DNA of 64,000 nucleotides from Neoarius graeffei. Taxonomy: Eukaryota > Chordata > Actinopteri > Siluriformes > Ariidae. Positions 22,828-34,547 of this stretch are shown in pieces (the first letter of the stretch is position 1; the number at the start of each line of letters is the position of its first letter). Location: assembly GCF_027579695.1 (NCBI RefSeq), contig NC_083590.1, positions 14,767,656 through 14,831,655 on the forward strand. The letters are read 5' to 3'. The notes beneath the pieces are model-generated. The model did no database searches, was not told where the DNA came from, and saw only the letters and a program-made list of their open reading frames with translations. The translations under genes were made by a program, and so were the position numbers.

Positions 22828-23153
22828 GCGCGCACAATGAGCAGATGTACCAGCATGGTCGAAACCTCTGCGAGAGCCTCTGGGGTGACGCCTTTGTGAT
22901 GGTGGAGGATGAAACCATGGAGGTCAAAGGTCAGGGCTCTGGATGTTTGAAACTCAGCGCCTCAGACCAAGAGGTTATTGCTGCTGTGAGAATGCAGAAC
23001 GATGACGTGGATGAGCTGGACACCACCAAACACCATGGAACCCCCCTCAATGCAGCGCCCCAGCAGGGGCAGAGGAACCATGACAAGCTGTTGTTACACA
23101 AACACTCTGCTCCCTCTGTACACGATTCAGAGGGCAGCGGCAGCGGCTTCTAG
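20667..23153 (+). CDS. rtbdn: Retbindin / riboflavin-binding protein (folate-receptor family), five exons
   Basis: Assembled from exons 20,667-20,820, 20,944-21,031, 21,192-21,320, 22,309-22,405 and 22,845-23,153. All introns are GT-AG and phases 1, 2, 2 and 0 match exactly; the total is 258 codons. Residues 1-22 form a signal peptide ([20 protein letters not shown], then WC). The mature part has [27 protein letters not shown] (27-55), CFYRCSP (91-97), [21 protein letters not shown] (114-134) and [14 protein letters not shown] (158-171). It has 16 cysteines, the number usual for the folate-receptor fold, and a sequon at Asn146. The tail (200-258) is acidic, then Ser/His-rich, and has no hydrophobic GPI signal, so a secreted protein is expected. 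Chicken riboflavin-binding protein and mammalian retbindin share these motifs; retbindin binds flavins at the photoreceptor-RPE interface. Position next to junb and a MAST exon favours rtbdn. The start was chosen for its signal peptide and Kozak context (G at -3 and +4). Confidence 0.88.
21370..21540 (+). mobile_element. tRNA-like SINE fragment in rtbdn intron 3
   Basis: Eroded tRNA-like head (aaggcgttagactactgatc), then a gagcaaggaccttacccctc block and a ggacaagggcacctgcc tail. No intact B box. Intronic. Confidence 0.5.
21796..22161 (-). mobile_element. SINE family A, older copy, in rtbdn intron 3
   Basis: Reverse copy with many CpG-to-TpG changes and a GGAT-type tail (ctatctatccattatctgtag at the left end). 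It lies wholly between exons 3 and 4 and does not disturb splice sites. Confidence 0.82.
22480..22672. repeat. (ATGG/ATGA)n microsatellite in rtbdn intron 4
   Basis: About 190 bases of ATGG and ATGA tetramers. A (GT)n tract follows at about 22,797-22,830 and ends only about 15 bases before the exon 5 acceptor (gagcag|atg). The usual polypyrimidine tract is therefore replaced by a GT/GC-rich run. Confidence 0.9.
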
Positions 23154-23572
23154 ACTCACAATCATGACATGTTCTAGAATGTTCTGAAAGATCAGGTATC
23201 ACTTTAAAAGCTGAGTTCTGAAAGCACAGAATATTCTAAATCAGAATAACTGTATATCATTATAGAGTCGAGCTTCTTCTAGAACAGTTGTGTGTTACTT
23301 CACAATCCTGTGTTTTAGATCACATCTCACATTTCCTCCTACATTTCCTCACTTGGTAGTGTTATTGTAAGAACACGGCATATACAGTCAGGTACTAATG
23401 TCTGAATCCATTACCAAGCATTTCATTTAAATAAGAATTCATGGTATTCCTGGTCTCTTAATGACTAACACATCATACCTATGGAGCTAGCTGTACACTT
23501 CCTGTCTAATCTCCTTCACATCATGAAGCAGCAGTCAGACCTAAAGAGTGAGCACGAACCTTTATCAGTGTA
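23154..23572 (+). other. Presumed rtbdn 3' UTR and flank
   Basis: Follows the TAG at 23,151-23,153. No canonical AATAAA occurs in the first few hundred bases that I can identify, so the polyadenylation site is uncertain. Confidence 0.35.
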
Positions 23573-24075
23573 TACACTGTCTGGCCAAAAGTATCTGGAC
23601 ACCTGACCATCACACCAATATGTGCTTCTTCCCCAAACTCTTACCACAAAGCTGGAAGCAGACAACTGTATAGAATGTTTTTGTAAAGCTGTAGCATTAT
23701 AATTTCCCTTCACTGGAACTCCAACCTGTTCAGGCATGAATGACAATGCCCCTGTGCAGAAAGCGAGCTCCATGAAGACATGGTGTGTTAAGGTTGGAGT
23801 GGAAGAACTCAAGAGCACTGACTGAACTCAACTCCACTGATCACCTTTGGGATGAACTAGAACTGGAGCCTCCTCAACATCCCAACATGAGCACCTGATC
23901 TCACAAATGCTCTTGTAGCTGAACTGAATGAGCACAAATCCCTACAGCCACACCCCAGAATCTAGTGGAAACCTTCCCAGAAGAAAAGAGAAGAGCTTAT
24001 TATTACAGTGATGGAATGTTCAGCAAGGACATATGGGTGTGATGGGCAGGGGTGCACATACTTTTGGCTATATAT
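23573..24075 (+). mobile_element. Tc1/mariner-related non-autonomous element
   Basis: The left end actgtctggccaaaagtatc and the right end acatacttttggctatat form inverted repeats. The inside keeps DNA derived from the C-terminal transposase half (for example ggttggagtggaagaactc) but with stops and deletions. An inverted partial copy lies at 61,995-62,337. Confidence 0.75.
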
Positions 24076-24734
24076 TGTATTGATATTACACAGAAATTGA
24101 CATCTTATGATGCGTATAATTCTATTGTGTATTACAGTTTTTTGGTTCTCAAGGTCAACCTTTGAAAGTTGGCAACTTTACAAATCGTAAATTAGCAAAG
24201 TCAAATATTATTGAAACTCAACTCTGTTATCATGTTCTTGAGACAATATTATGTTTGTGTATCATTTCCAATGAAACCCACATCATTCTCTTTTTCGCGT
24301 GTAGATGATAAATCTGGGCACCTGACCAAATTATACAGATTAAAAAGTTTTATTCAGCATTTTGTTTACAAAGTACAATAAATGAAGAGTCAGTGTACAA
24401 AAGGTCTTTCATTATTTTTGCACAACTAGCTTTAGAATTTCACGTAACGTGATGATTATGCTTGAGAAATTGTTCTGACAGAAAGCATGACCTCAACATC
24501 TATCACGAATTATGTTATTAGCATAGATCATATAAACTTTACATAGCATAGCCAAGTGCAAAGCATATATTACTGGGCAGGAGTCTTAGGCATCTGATTT
24601 TTTTTTTTTGTTTGTTTGTTTGTTTGTTTTTTTAGTATAAACTTTGTGATAGATTTTTATTTGATGGTTTCTACATTATAGAGTCAGTAGAAAAACTTTT
24701 TAGATTTCCAAACATTAGTTTTCCAGCACAGAAT
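24076..24734. other. AT-rich sequence with (TTTG)n
   Basis: No gene recognised. TTTG repeats lie near 24,609-24,628. The right part may belong to dispersed repeat R. Confidence 0.45.
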
Positions 24735-24736
24735 TA

Positions 24737-25264
24737 CACTACCATTCAAAAGTTTGGGGTCACCCAGACAATTTTGTGTTTTCCATGAAAAGTCACACTT
24801 TTATTTACCACCATAAGTTGTAAAATGAATAGAAAATATAGTCAAGACATTTTTCTGGCCATTTTGAGCATTTAATCGACCCCACAAATGTGATGCTCCA
24901 GAAACTCAATCTGCTCAAAGGAAGGTCAGTTTTATAGCTTCTCTAAAGAGCTCAACTGTTTTCAGCTGTGCTAACATGATTGTACAAGGGTTTTCTAATC
25001 ATCCATTAGCCTTCTGAGGCAATGAGCAAACACATTGTACCATTAGAACACTGGAGTGAGAGTTGCTGGAAATGGGCCTCTATACACCTATGGAGATATT
25101 GCACCAAAAACCAGACATTTGCAGCTAGAATAGTCATTTACCACATTAGCAATGTATAGAGTGGATTTCTGATTAGTTTAAAGTGATCTTCATTGAAAAG
25201 AACAGTGCTTTTCTTTCAAAAATAAGGACATTTCAAAGTGACCACAAACTTTTGAACGGTAGTG
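24737..25264. mobile_element. Tc1/mariner-type MITE
   Basis: Terminal inverted repeats cactaccattcaaaagtttg and (reverse complement of the right end) cactaccgttcaaaagtttg are flanked by TA on both sides. Length is 528 bp and there is no transposase. The TA target and end sequence fit a non-autonomous Tc1-type element widespread in fish. Confidence 0.88.
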
Positions 25265-25303
25265 TAAACATTACAGAATAAAGAAAGCAGCATATTGCAT
25301 AAG

Positions 25304-25556
25304 AGGTGGTATGATGGTGTAGTGGTTAGCACTGTTGCCTCATGGAAAGAAGGTTCTGGGTTTGAACCCAGTGGCTGACGAGGGCTAATTGGTGGCTCTA
25401 AACTGACCGTAGGTGTGAATGGTTGTTTGTCTCTATGTGTCAGTCCTATAATGATCTGGTGACTTGTCCAGGGTGTACCCTGCCTCTCACCCATAGTCAG
25501 CTGGGATAAGCTCCAGCTTGCCTGTGACCCTGTACAGGATGAGTGGCGATGGATGG
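25304..25556 (+). mobile_element. SINE family A, internally deleted copy
   Basis: The head (gtggtatgatggtgtagtgg) and 3' part are present, but about 120 bases between gctgacgagggc and taattggtggctc are missing. It splits dispersed repeat R at ataagag/acaagag, the likely target duplication. Confidence 0.78.
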
Positions 25557-25860
25557 ATGTTACACAAGAGAGCACTTTTCAGATTAAAAAAGAAAACATA
25601 ATGAAGGCTACTTTATTTTTGGTGCAAAATGAAGAAGTGAGTGTGACAGTCAAAGTGTCCAGAAGAACTGTACAGTACCTGGTTCTGTAAGATGCTCAGT
25701 AAAACCTACAGCTCATTTCCGCATAAAACTGCACTCACTGGACCTGAGACTACTATTTTTTTATTTTTAAAGCAAAGGGTCATCTTACACCAAATACTCA
25801 CTTTGTTTCACTCATTACTGTTTACTCTGCACTCACCGGGCACTTTAACAGGAACTTATT
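25557..25860. repeat. Dispersed repeat R, copy 2
   Basis: Homologous to 12,118-12,480 in the same orientation. See copy 1. Confidence 0.6.
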
Positions 25861-26350
25861 CGTGAGTCTAAGATTCCTGTTCTTGGTTGCAGGAGTGGAA
25901 CCAAATGTGTCCTTCTGTTCTGCTGTTGCATGCTGAGATGCTTTTCTGCTCACCATGGCTGTAAAGAGTGATTATATGAGTTACTACATCCCTCCTGGCA
26001 AAAAAAATGCTCAAACCAATCTGGCCATTTTCTGATCTCTGACCTCTCTTATCAACAAGGCATTTGCTTACTTTCCATCCACAGAACCGTCGCTCACTCA
26101 CTCACTCACTCACTTGATGGTTGTTTTTTTGTTTTTCGCACCATTCTGTCTGTGTAAACTCTAGAGACTGTTGTGTATGAAAACCTCCAGGAGATCAGCA
26201 GTTTCTGAAATACTCAAATCAGTCCATGTGGCTCAAACCAACACCCATGCCACAGTGAATGAAAGTCACACCTCACTGTGAGATCACAATTTTTCCCATT
26301 TGGATGTTTGAACATTGTGATCATTAACTGAAGCTCTTGATTTGTATCTG
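25829..26350 (-). pseudogene. IS630/Tc1-type transposase remnant
   Basis: On the minus strand, pieces read KCLVDKRGQRSENGQIGL and ITLYSHGEQKSISACNSRT. They match the helix-turn-helix to linker region of a fish IS630/Tc1-like transposase family that I know as ...CLVDERGQRRM... and ...ITTLYNRG... The left end (actcaccgggcactttaaca) is the known terminal repeat type of that family. Stops and gaps are present and the DDE part is absent. A related remnant lies at 55,190-55,870. Confidence 0.65.
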
Positions 26351-26639
26351 TGTGATTTGATGCATCAAGGGACCGGCTGGTTAGAGAGCTGCATCAAACA
26401 GCAGATGGATGGATGGATGGGTGTTTCTAGTAAATTGGCTAGTGAGTGGATACTCTTTATACTATTTCTTAATGCAGAAACATGTAATTTTATTATCTTT
26501 GAAGGGATTTTTGCTCTGCAGTGTTTCTCAAGGCTTCTCCAGACTTCAGTACTGTAGCTAAACATCTAGTTTCGACCTGTAAGAACCTGACATTCACATT
26601 TATCGCCTAACTTCAGTTGTAGCATTAATGTGACACTAG

Positions 26640-27200
26640 GTGGCGATGTTGGGTTACATTTTTTTTAATCCAGCCGAATGATCACCTCAGGCCACACACT
26701 GCAGAGCATTTTTTTTAACATAGTTACTGGGAGACCAAATGGTCTCCCAGTGGCCAGATTTGGTCTCCTAGTCAATGCCAAACCAGCTTCACTGGGAGAC
26801 CAAATTTTAAACCAAGTTATATCTTATCATTTGGTTCAATCAGTTGCAATTAATTAACCAAGTACCATGCAAGTATACATTTAACAAGGAAAACGAAGAT
26901 CTATGTTATAAGATATACACACAAGATCATGTTGGTTAAGAAAAACAAAACTAAAATTTGGTTACTGAGATGGCTGATGTCAGAATCCGATGTCATTACT
27001 GTGTAACTTCGAGTGTCTTTGACATAACATTTGTGCTTGGTAATTGCTCTTGATAGCTGTGTAGTCACTGTAGTGTGTTTGTCTGTATGGTGATTGGTGA
27101 ACCATTTTGCATCACAGAATATGCCGCAGCGGTGCAGCCGCATGGACTCTGGGGCCTGTGATTGTATTGCCCAGACCAGTTGGTCTCCTAGTGGAAAATC
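26640..27200. repeat. Hairpin-rich repeat (GGGAGACCAAA family)
   Basis: It contains the near-perfect palindrome actgggagaccaaatggtct... at 26,726-26,751. Four more copies of tggtctcc or gggagacca in both orientations occur up to 27,190. It looks like a terminal-repeat-containing non-autonomous element. No transposase reading was found. Confidence 0.5.
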
Positions 27201-28129
27201 CTTAAAAAATACTCAGCCACACAAATACTGTACATCCAACAATACAAATTTGATTTCTTGACTCATAAAACATATTATTTACAACGACTAGACAAGCTGA
27301 TTCATGGGGTATTGGTAAAAAGCTCTGGGTTTGAGTGCATGAACACGATCCATGATGCTAAACTAGAGGCTAATCACCTTGTAGCTACAGCAGAAAAACA
27401 ATGAAGAAACATGTCTTGGCTTATAAAGTGCATTTAGAGGTCCAAAATTTAAGGGCAATTCAACTTTTGACATTCGTGTCCCCCCATCTTAAAAGCTGCT
27501 GTTGTTTTTTTTATCTTTATGTTTGCAAAGACTAACTAGCTAACTAGCTATCATTAATGTGTATTGTGGTTTAGGTTAACTTCTTAGTTCACTAGCTAAT
27601 TGTTTATGATCATGTAGCACATCATGTTTACACTCTGAACAAAAAAATCAGCACGTCATCATCAGAGTTTCGGCTATAAGCCGTATCATGTCTCTAAGAT
27701 ATTATTCAAAGCTTACTTGCATCATATCATTATTTCCTCGAGATATGTTTACTCTCAAGGTGACAGTGCATCATAAGCAGGAAATTATACAACGACTTTG
27801 TGCTGCACTTCATTTTGCTCGGTGCCTTCAGAAACCTATGCTTTCCTGAGTCTGAACATGTCGTAAATGAGTGTTTCTGTGAATGCTGAGAAATTTGGGG
27901 CGGGCAATTTGGCAAAAATGAAGCAGGTTGGGTTTTAAATACTGCCAAATGATAATACTGCCACCTCCCAAGTGAAAGGTCCACAGCAGAGCCGCACTCA
28001 AACGCTTTTATATTTTTCAGGATACAACACTTATGACATACATCATTCTGTGAGATGTCAACTCTGTGACAGATACACCAGCTACGATCTATTCCTGTAA
28101 AACAACCCTGGTGGCTGTGATCCTTAAAG
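27201..28129. other. Intergenic sequence
   Basis: No recognised gene or repeat boundary. Confidence 0.45.
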
Positions 28130-28844
28130 CTAGACTGCCTTTCAGGTTTTTCAAGTCTAGGTCATAAAAAGAATTTTCCCTGACACCTGATTATTTTTGT
28201 TTAGTGGACCAAAAACTACTGAATTCAAATCATAGACTTCCCATTTTATGTTTTTTTTAAATAGAACAATTAATGAATTTAAGGCCATGTGGCCCTAAAT
28301 TCTCCACTATTTTTCCCTGCTTCACCATGACCCTATTCATGATACTATGTCGTGCATCATGTGGTGGGCTTTCCCCATTCACACAAGGCATTGTGGGATA
28401 AAAATTTGAAACAAGAGAGAAAAATGGAGGATGTGAGTGTGCGACTCAAATATGAAAGAGCGACTACAGTAACAGAAAGCGAGAAGAAAAGATGTTATGT
28501 CATATACGAAGGAAAGGAAACGCAGGACCAAACTAATAAATATCGGCAGTCAGCGAGCACCTCGGTGTGATCAGTTGTTCGTTTAGTGAACAGAATGATG
28601 GAACTGTCAGTGCACAGTCAAAGGTAAACCTTTGCACACACACACGGACTTCCTCTGTTTGCTTGACTGCTCAATTTCATGCACATTATTTGCTTTAATC
28701 CCCTCAAATTAAATAACTTCCCAGCCACAGAACAGAATGACCTGATATTTTGTAAGATATTACAGAAATAAACATATATCACTATGACCACATTTCAGAG
28801 GGAACTAAATTTCACCGATTTTATGAAATCGAAAGGCCATCTAG
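28130..28844 (+). mobile_element. TIR element, family T, copy 1, with short coding remnant
   Basis: Ends ctagactgcctttcaggttt and (reverse complement) ctagatggcctttcgatttc form short inverted repeats. About 80-90% similar over its length to 32,303-33,010. Inside, an ATG in both copies begins MEDVSV and is followed by a Lys/Glu-rich frame (28,424-28,570). In copy 1 a gtaaacc donor-like site lies shortly after it. This may be the first exon of a lost transposase; the superfamily is unknown. Confidence 0.65.
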
Positions 28845-30073
28845 TGTTAATTACGATTTTGTTTAAATGACAGAAAATACTAATTTGTAACTTTTTAACC
28901 TTAATTTGGGACTAAATGTAGTCAAAATAATAATAAGCTAATAATAACTAAGTTACTAAGTTAGGCCTGTTACTTTTTGCGCTCCCCTTCCTTTAAAGTC
29001 AAAATCAAATGGCTTGTTGTCTAGAATTTGGCTTCTTCAGTAGACGTTGTTGGTGGAACTGTAGCCTGCACTGCAGTATCCAGCAGCATTGGCAATGCTA
29101 CATCTACCTTCAATTAGATGTCACATCGTTGACGTCACATAGTTGACAAATTTGGGGCATTTTGGTTTTCCATGTCCATTGGTCTCAACCTATTATCGCC
29201 CAGGGTCATGTGCGTGAAGGGAGTGGGCTGCCACTTTGTTTCATCATACTGACCACTTACCACAGTTAATCACGCAGATGTCATCACCATCACAGAGTTG
29301 ACACGTAAAAAAGGTACGCTTCAATTTTTATACACTCAACTCCATGCAAAAAATATACCAAAATGAGTACACACGATCGTGTGTATGAAATGTTGTTCTG
29401 TTGCTCTCCCTGCCAGATAACATAACGTGAGGCAGGCGAACCTTGTATCCGAGTAACTGTTGCAACACTGGGGCTGAATTCAACACCGTCACAGAGTTGA
29501 CCGCACGTTCATGGGACACCTACTTTGGCTGAGCTGCAGTCAAAATGATTAAAAGCTGCATCATGTTTAGTTGAATTTTCTTTAAACACATATCAATGAC
29601 ATGTACAGAAGGTTAATCCTGTCTGCTGGCTTTCAGTGGAGAAATAACACTGTTAGTTCAAACCAAGGTGGCAGGTGGGCGGGACAAGCCGAGTTGGCTG
29701 TTTTCACACTTATTTCAATTTTTTCCAACAACTAAGAAATGTCCAAGAGGTCTGCTGAATTTTTTCCCAGTAAGCCCGAGGGAGTTCTTGCTGTATGTAC
29801 AGGTTTTAGATCTCTCCACATTACACAGGCCTCGCGATGGATCTGGGGCACAAATTTCCCAGTATTCACAGAAACTCTCTATTTTGCCATGCTAGCGAGA
29901 TGGAATCTTTTTAGGGGGCTTCCTGGTATAAAGTTCTCTATACATCACACATCTGAGGGTTTGCACTTTGAAGTTTGACATTTTCATGGCCTTTGTGTTG
30001 GCCTCACAGGTGCTGGGGGGGTTTCCTCAAAACTTAATAATATCAGTCATTTTAAAAACAACGACCCACCTTT
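28845..30073. other. Intergenic sequence
   Basis: No recognised gene. Several plus- and minus-strand open frames of 60-80 codons show no family motif. Confidence 0.45.
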
Positions 30074-30429
30074 GGGGCGGCACGGTGGTGTAGTGGTTAA
30101 CACTGTCGCCTCACAGCAAAAAGGTTCTGAGTTCAAGCCCAGTGGCTGATGGTGGCCTTTCTGTGTGGAGTTTGAATGTTCTCCTCGTGCCTCCGGGTGC
30201 TCCGGTTTCCCCCACGGTCCAAAGACATGCAGGTTCGGCTAATTGGTGGCTCTAAATTGGCCGTAGGTGTGAATGTGAGTGTGAATGGTTGTTTGTCTCT
30301 GTGTGTCAGTCCTGTGATGACCTAGCGACTTGTCCAGGGTGTACCCCGCCTCTCACCCATAGTCAGCTGGGATAGGATCCAGCTTGCCTGCGACCCTGTA
30401 CAGGATAAGCAGCTACGGATAATGAATGG
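30074..30429 (+). mobile_element. SINE family A, GGATGG-tailed copy
   Basis: Complete head (ggcggcacggtggtgtagtg) and a tail reading ataatgaatggatgg instead of ATGAGATGAG, so it belongs to an older subfamily shared with the copies at 21,796, 25,304 and 45,154. Confidence 0.85.
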
Positions 30430-30736
30430 ATGGACGGATGAACTACCTTTCCACCTCTGGACCAATGTGTGTAGTGCAGCAGGTGGTGAGATTCAGACAT
30501 TTGCGCTATAGTTACAGCTTTGAGGCTTGTCGCACTACAGTGTTACTTTTAAACAGAAACACATATAAAACATATAAAGTTAGAAGTCCATGAAAGATAA
30601 TATGGAGCGTATCTTTTCTTTTTCTTTCTTCCTTTGGTTGTACCACTATCTTGTCTGGGTAACTGTAAAAAATCCTGTATATGAAATCTGCTCATCCTGG
30701 GCCCTGGGGTTATTGATTATATATACTTGTCTGGAT

Positions 30737-30874
30737 GTACATTACAGCCATTCAGCAGATGCTCTTATCCAAAGCAGTTTGCTTAAGGGCACTTCAGCCA
30801 TTCCTGCTGGTCCAGGGAATCAAACCAGCAACCTTTTGGTCCCGAAGCTGCTTCTCTAACCATTAGGCCATAGT
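30737..30874 (-). mobile_element. SINE family B, copy 2
   Basis: In reverse it shows cattaggccatagt, ggtcccgaagctgcttctc and ggtccagggaatcaaacc, followed by the cagcagatgctcttatcc block. B-box-like sequence is better preserved here than in copy 1. Confidence 0.7.
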
Positions 30875-31125
30875 TGCAGAGGGTTAAACCTGGAGACGAA
30901 CAGAATAAAAGAAAAGAAAAGCAAGGATTATGGAAAAACAAGCCATGTGCAATGTGCGTCAAGCTCTCAGAGTTTATTCGTCTTTTTGTGTGCTAATGCG
31001 TGTTTGAGATGTGAAGGTAGGCGGAATATTCATGAGGTTAAGAGAGAAGGTGGGATGGAAGGACAAGGGTAGGATTTAGAGAGTGAGATGAGGTGGGATG
31101 GAGAAACTATGAGGTAAATGGAGAG

Positions 31126-31166
<41 letters not shown>

Positions 31167-31286
31167 GTGGGATGAAAGAATGACGGAGGTGAGTGGAGAG
31201 ACAATGTGAGTTGGTCTGAATGTGAGTGGGGAGACTGAGCCCACCATCACCTTCTGTCGTCAGCAGCTGCATCATAGAAGATCCCC

Positions 31287-31353
<67 letters not shown>

Positions 31354-31775
31354 CATGATGCTCCAAAACCCACCTTCTGACGTCTGTCATCCTCTAAACC
31401 ATTCTAAATAACCTCTACAATATAGGAAACTGCTTTCTGATGTAAAAGAGGTCTGATGTAACCAAACAGGAAGTGGTAACTACAGCTGCTTCCTCCTCAC
31501 AGGAAATAGTCTCAAATCCACATGCAGCGTGTGCACATTTACAGTATCTCTCAGTTTATTTAAATTCAACTTTATTTCAATGCTATTGTATCACAGCATT
31601 TTTGAATTCTGGACTCTGATTGATCAGAAGGTGTTGATTACTCTTCTGGAACAGCAGCTCTGACAATAGTATGGGTTTATATTAATGCACTCGTTCTCTT
31701 TATGTTATTAACAGCTTGTTTACAGGGACTTGTACAGCAGATTCTTGACATGATCATATATATATATAAAATCTT
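30875..31775. other. Intergenic sequence with GA and GT microsatellites
   Basis: (GA)n lies at about 31,131-31,163, (GT)n at about 31,289-31,335, and GA again to 31,354. Frames here encode only Ser-Leu or Thr-His repeats. Confidence 0.7.
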
Positions 31776-32150
31776 ATCTCATCTCATTATCTCTAGCCGC
31801 TTTATCCTGTTCTACAGGGTCGCAGGCAAGCTGGAGGCTATCCCAGCTGACTACGGGCGAAAGGCGGGGTACACCCTGGACAAGTCGCCAGGTCATCACA
31901 GGGCTGACACATAGACACAGACAACCATTCACACTCACATTCACACCTACGGTCAATTTAGAGTCACCAGTTAACCTAACCTGCATGTCTTTGGACTGTG
32001 GGGGAAACCGGAGCACCCGAGGAAACCCACGCGGACACGGGGAGAACATGCAAACTCCACACAAAAAGGTCCTCGCCGGCCACGGGGCTCGAACCCGGAC
32101 CTTCTCGCTGTGAGGCAACAGCGCTAACCACTACACCACCGTGCTGCCCT
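31776..32150 (-). mobile_element. SINE family A, full-length copy
   Basis: Reverse copy with tail tctcatctcattatctctag at the left and head caccgtgctgccct at the right. Confidence 0.85.
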
Positions 32151-32302
32151 AAAATAATATTAATAATAATAATAATTTAATAATAATGCCGCCATATATA
32201 TAAAATCATGTAATTGTTGATGTGGTGAAGTTTTCTGTAAGGAGATTTTTTTTAATTTAAAATGTATGGAAGGAGTTTCCAGTGTCAGCACAGTTATTAA
32301 AG

Positions 32303-33010
32303 CTATACCACCTTTCAGATTTTTCAAGTGTAGGTCATAAAATGAATTTTCCCCGACACACAATTATTTTTATTGAGTGACCGAAAGCTACTGAATTTGA
32401 ATCACAAACTTCCAATTTTATTAGTTTTTTTTAACAATTAATGTATTTAAGGTCACATGGCCCTAAATTCTCTGCTATTTTTTTCTGCTTCACCATGACT
32501 CAATACAAGATACTACATCATGCATCACGTGGTGGGCTTTCCCCATTCGCGCAAGGCATTGTGGGATACAAATTTGAAATAGGAGAGAAAAATGGAGGAT
32601 GTGAGTGTGTGAATGAAACGTGAAAGACCGACTACAGTAACGGAAAGCAAGAAGAAAAGACGTTATGTTATATACGAAGGAAAGGAAACGCAGGACCAAA
32701 CTAATAAATATCGGCGCTCAGCGAGCACCTCGGTGTGATCAGCTGTTCATTTAGCGACAGAATGATGGAACTGTCAGTGCACGAACAAAGGTAAACCTGC
32801 GCATGCGCACACACGGACTCCCTCTGTCTGCTTGACTGCACGATTTCATGCACATTATTTGCTTTAATCCCCTCAAATTAAATAACTTCCCAGCCACAGA
32901 ATGGCCTGATATTTTGTGAGATATTACAGAAATAAAAACATATGTCACAATGACCACTTTTCAGAGGGAACTAAATTTCACCGATTTTATGAAATCGAAA
33001 GGCCGTCTAG
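32303..33010 (+). mobile_element. TIR element, family T, copy 2
   Basis: Same ends and order as 28,130-28,844. The MEDVSV start (32,592) is kept, but a TGA follows soon after (ATGAAACGTGA in place of a sense codon), so the frame is broken. Confidence 0.65.
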
Positions 33011-33278
33011 CTTTAAGGTTGGAGCATTTTGTTTTTTTTTGTAAAAGGGAAATAGTTATAGTGTTCAAGATTTAACTTGTTTTTCCAGCTGTTTCCAGAA
33101 GTTAAAAGCAAAACAACCACAAGATAATCATCGGGTTTTACACACTTCAAGAGTTTTGCAATTATAATTAAGGCTTATTAGCGAACAAAATGGTTCCACT
33201 TGGACTCCTGTTTCATAACACAACATTTATACAGTGGCACAAAGAACTAGAATTAATTTCATTCCTCCACAGAGCTCT

Positions 33279-33325
<47 letters not shown>

Positions 33326-34107
33326 ATTTTCCAAAGGAAAATAATAAAAAAAAACCTTGTGGATGGAAACTGGAGCAGATCTGTGGTCAAGTTCATGATG
33401 ACTGTTTGAAGCTGTTTTCTGTGGCAGGCGATGAAGAACAAGTGAATGAAAATAAAAAAATACTTTAAAAAAAACCAACAAAAAAAAACCTCAACCAGGC
33501 TATTACAGGTCAAAGGTCAGGTGGACAGTGTGTGTACATCTAAATGTGTTTGGAAAATCCCTGCTGACCCTTTATTCGTGAGCTGGAATGCCGGGGCAAG
33601 GAACAACTGTTTACAAATCTGAAAGTAATGTCTCCATAAAGTACAAGATGTTAATTATAAACCCACAGCAAATTATTATCCACTTAAACAGCTCACACCC
33701 TCAACTTTTATAGTCACTGTGATGTTTATTTGCTCCAGTCCTACAGTGGTTCATGAGGTCACTTTATTCTGTATTTCACTGAAGAGACTGTTCTGGAATG
33801 GAGCCAGATTTTTTTTTCCCCTTTCCTTTACAATTCCTGATATTTATAGCTTGGAAAAAACTGTGACAGAAGACAGAACTGCAGAATTAGAGTTCCTGAA
33901 AAAGTCCCGTTGACCTCTGTGTGGAAATATCTGCTAATGCTTCACAGATTCACCAAATTAAAGCTGAATGAATAAGAAATATGAGCCAGTAAATAAACGC
34001 CACCCTTCAAGTTAAGTAGACACGCATACATTCTACTGTTTATTTAATACAGAACAGGTTTTTTTTGTGACTGAAATCAATCCTCAAATGTCCTGGAATG
34101 ATGTGGT
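33011..34107. other. Intergenic sequence with (GT)n
   Basis: (GT)n lies at about 33,283-33,322. No gene recognised. Confidence 0.5.
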
Positions 34108-34504
34108 TATGTCATGTCATAGGATCCTTATAAGGACTACTTTATATGATACAATATATGTTATTATTATCCATACAGGACACTTTTTTGATGGAATAAA
34201 AACGTGTTCTATTCCCTTCTAGCAGGTTTCATTCATTTGGTTTTATAGCATGCAATATTGTTCGCATATTGTTTATCCTACTTGTATTATGTCACTCTAC
34301 CCAATGGAGAATGAGCGTTGAATATGGTTTACAATTTTGCATGGTTATCAAGACAACATGACGTCACACGTTGGAAACTTCCACGCTAGCGAGCAACTGT
34401 GACAATTTGTAAACAAACATGGCCGCCAGGTTTGCTTCGTTAAATACGGAAGATTTTGAGAGAATTTTGAAAGAGAAAGATGCATTGAACACCCCAAAGG
34501 AATG

Positions 34505-34547
<43 letters not shown>

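Noticed and set aside
26901-27143. Minus-strand 80-codon frame with early Cys-His pattern (MRLHRCGIFC) as a THAP or zinc-finger start
   Set aside because: Spacing does not fit THAP or C2H2 fingers and no later metal ligands follow.
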